NCBI GenBank assembly: GCA_964652805.1
Contig: CAZZBJ010000064.1
Span: forward strand, 1-14,363
Reading direction: 5' to 3'
DNA: 14,363 bases
From: Claveliimonas sp964652805
GTDB taxonomy: Bacteria; Bacillota; Clostridia; Lachnospirales; Lachnospiraceae
Part shown: one piece after another, positions 13,139 through 14,363 of the stretch
How the letters are laid out: each line of letters starts with the position of its first letter
How positions within the stretch are numbered: the first letter of the stretch is position 1
Notes under the pieces: generated by a model
What the model was told of the DNA's origin: nothing
What the model saw: the letters and a program-made list of their open reading frames with translations, nothing else
Databases searched by the model: none
Program-made: the position numbers and the translations under genes

Positions 13139-14232
13139 ATGAAGAGAAAAATCGCACAGGCTTTTATCACGGCAGCGCTGATCAGTTCCATGGCAGTCAG
13201 CCCTGTCTTTGCCACACCATCTGCGGAGAACCTGGAAGATGACAAGGCGGCGGCAGAGGACGAGGTGATTTCGCTCCAGTCCGAGCTGACAGGTATTCTG
13301 GACAAGATCAGCACACTGGAGTCGGATCTGCAGAAAAAACAGGAGGAGATCGACCAGGCAAATATAGACCTGGAAGAGGCGATCGCGCAGCAGGACAAGC
13401 AGTACGAGGATATGAAAAAGCGTATCCAGTACATGTACGAATCCGGAAGCGGCAACGAGCTGGAGCTGCTTCTCTCGTCAGAGAGCTTTTTGGATCTGGT
13501 GAACAAGGCCGAGTACATAAAAAATGTGCACACATATGACAGACAGAAGCAGGAAGAGTACGCAGCTACCAAAGAGAAGATAGAGAAGCTCTCCGAGAGT
13601 CTCCGGGAGGAGGTGGAGAGTATGACACAGATGCAGAGCCAGCTGGAGGAGGATAAGGCTTCCCTGGGAACGATGATCGAGGGAAAGCAGGCTNNNNNNN
13701 NNNTGCCCGGCTTGACGCGGACATCCAGGAGGCGGTGGCAGCCCAGCAGGCGGAGGAAGAGGCCCGCAGGCAACAGGAGGCTTCGGCGGCCGCAGCTCAG
13801 GATACCACCACCAGCCAGCCAGCCGGCGGAGACTCCGGTAACAGCAGCTCCGGCGGCGGAAGCAACACTGTGATACCGCCCCAGGGGACAGACGGATGGG
13901 CAGTTGTCGCCTATGCGAGACAGTTCCTGGGCAACCCTTATGAATACGGGGGCAACAGCCTGACAAACGGCATCGACTGCTCCGGATTTACCCAGCAGAT
14001 TTATGCGGCCTTTGGTGTCAGCATTGGAAGGACTGACACAGCGCAGGCCACGGCGGGAGTGGAAATCCCCCTCTCCCAGGCACAGGCGGGAGATCTTCTC
14101 GTGTACTACGGACATGTGGGTATCTACAACGGCACGGGCGGCATCATCCACGCATCAGCGCCGGGAGTAGGGATTGTGGAGTGGGATAGCTGCACATACC
14201 GTCAGCTCCGCTGCGTGAGAAGAGTTCTCTAG
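13139..14232 (+). CDS. Second secreted coiled-coil NlpC/P60 hydrolase, interrupted by an assembly gap
   Basis: A paralogue of the gene before it. It has a signal peptide (MKRKIAQAFITAALISSMAV, then SPVFATP), a coiled coil with the same PcsB-type block (KRIQYMYESG...LVNKAEYIKNVHTYDRQ), an Ala/Gln/Glu-rich helix, a short Gly/Ser linker and an NlpC/P60 domain whose triad is Cys in IDCSGF (codon 13978), His in GHVGIY (14113) and His in IIHASA (14149). The reading frame changes across the N run at 13694-13703; this is an assembly artefact rather than evidence of a broken gene, because both sides are intact and align with the paralogue. GGTGGGAG precedes the ATG with about five bases between. The C-terminal domain has diverged far more from its neighbour than the coiled coil. 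It probably remodels septal or lateral peptidoglycan. Confidence 0.9.
13694..13703. other. Assembly gap (10 N) inside a coding region
   Basis: Ten undetermined bases. The upstream codons end at 13693 (Gln-Ala) and the downstream frame resumes at 13705 (Ala-Arg-Leu-Asp), so the true gap must be 2 modulo 3 bases long, not 10. Comparison with the paralogue (KKA-EV-ADYDQQIQ against KQA-??-ARLDADIQ) predicts two missing codons, that is five unknown bases plus T13704. Confidence 0.97.
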
Positions 14233-14301
14233 GAATGTACGCAGGAGTTCCTGGCCTCCAAGATGATCATGTGCCTGCTGACAATGGTTTCAGGAAAACC
14301 G

Positions 14302-14322
14302 GAGAACAAAACGAGAACAAAA
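14302..14322 (+). repeat. Short tandem repeat GAGAACAAAA x2
   Basis: GAGAACAAAA occurs at 14302-14311 and 14313-14322, an 11-base period, just upstream of a promoter-like sequence. The rest of 14233-14363 shows no gene and no clear terminator for the preceding hydrolase. Confidence 0.6.
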
Positions 14323-14334
14323 TCGGAGAAATGC

Positions 14335-14363
14335 TTGCAACGGAGCAGGTTTTATGATAATAT
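14335..14363 (+). promoter_or_regulatory. Promoter-like sequence at the right edge
   Basis: TTGCAA (14335-14340), 17 bases, TAATAT (14358-14363), ending exactly at the window edge. It presumably drives a plus-strand gene outside the window. Confidence 0.45.

Noticed and set aside
13127..14232. Pseudogene or programmed frameshift in the second NlpC/P60 gene
   Set aside because: The frame change coincides exactly with the N run, and both halves are intact and align with the paralogue, so it is an assembly artefact.
1..14363. CRISPR arrays, insertion sequences, prophage genes or integration sites
   Set aside because: No regularly spaced repeats, transposase or integrase motifs, or terminal inverted repeats were seen on either strand.

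Overview
The window looks like ordinary chromosome from a Gram-positive Clostridia genome, most likely Lachnospiraceae. Reasons: moderately GC-rich genes with strong AGGAGG-type ribosome sites, a DUF5688 protein (a family I know mainly from Lachnospiraceae), a YtrA-type GntR/ABC operon, a Bacillus/Clostridium-style EF-P and two PcsB/CwlO-like wall hydrolases. No phage, transposon, CRISPR array or integration site is visible. The right-hand gene is interrupted by a 10-N assembly gap.

Layout. (1) 1-1346, plus: the tail of shikimate kinase, a YqeG-type HAD phosphatase whose start overlaps the kinase stop, and efp with its own promoter and terminator. (2) 1323-2462: a monocistronic DUF5688 gene whose promoter is laid over the efp terminator. 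(3) 2425-2571, minus: a lone tRNA-Arg(CCG) with its own promoter and a terminator it shares with the DUF5688 gene. (4) 2608-3828, plus: azlC-azlD, a branched-chain amino-acid exporter, behind a leader that may encode a 16-residue peptide. (5) 3827-5803, minus: a tightly packed GntR regulator / ABC ATPase / ABC permease operon with a palindromic operator candidate. (6) 5822-6820, minus: nfo (endonuclease IV). (7) 6904-10065, plus: argS followed by an AlaX-type Ala-tRNA editing protein. (8) 10100-10656, minus: a ProXp-ala-type editing protein convergent on AlaX. (9) 10674-11728, plus: a CPBP intramembrane protease. (10) 11765-14232, plus: two tandem secreted coiled-coil NlpC/P60 hydrolases, each with its own promoter and separated by a strong terminator. 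The window ends on another promoter-like sequence.

How the genes relate. The clearest theme is translation: EF-P, tRNA-Arg, ArgS and two free-standing tRNA-editing enzymes (one clearing mischarged tRNA-Ala, the other Ala-tRNA-Pro) lie within about 10 kb. The other units are independent: amino-acid export, a drug/envelope-stress-type ABC operon, base-excision repair and cell-wall remodelling. I found no convincing undescribed multi-gene system. The most worthwhile leads are regulatory: the GntR operator, the phased AT-tract promoter with an embedded palindrome before the first hydrolase, the azlC leader peptide, and the recurring TTGCA(A/T) -35 box. The assembly gap can also be resolved by comparing the two hydrolases.
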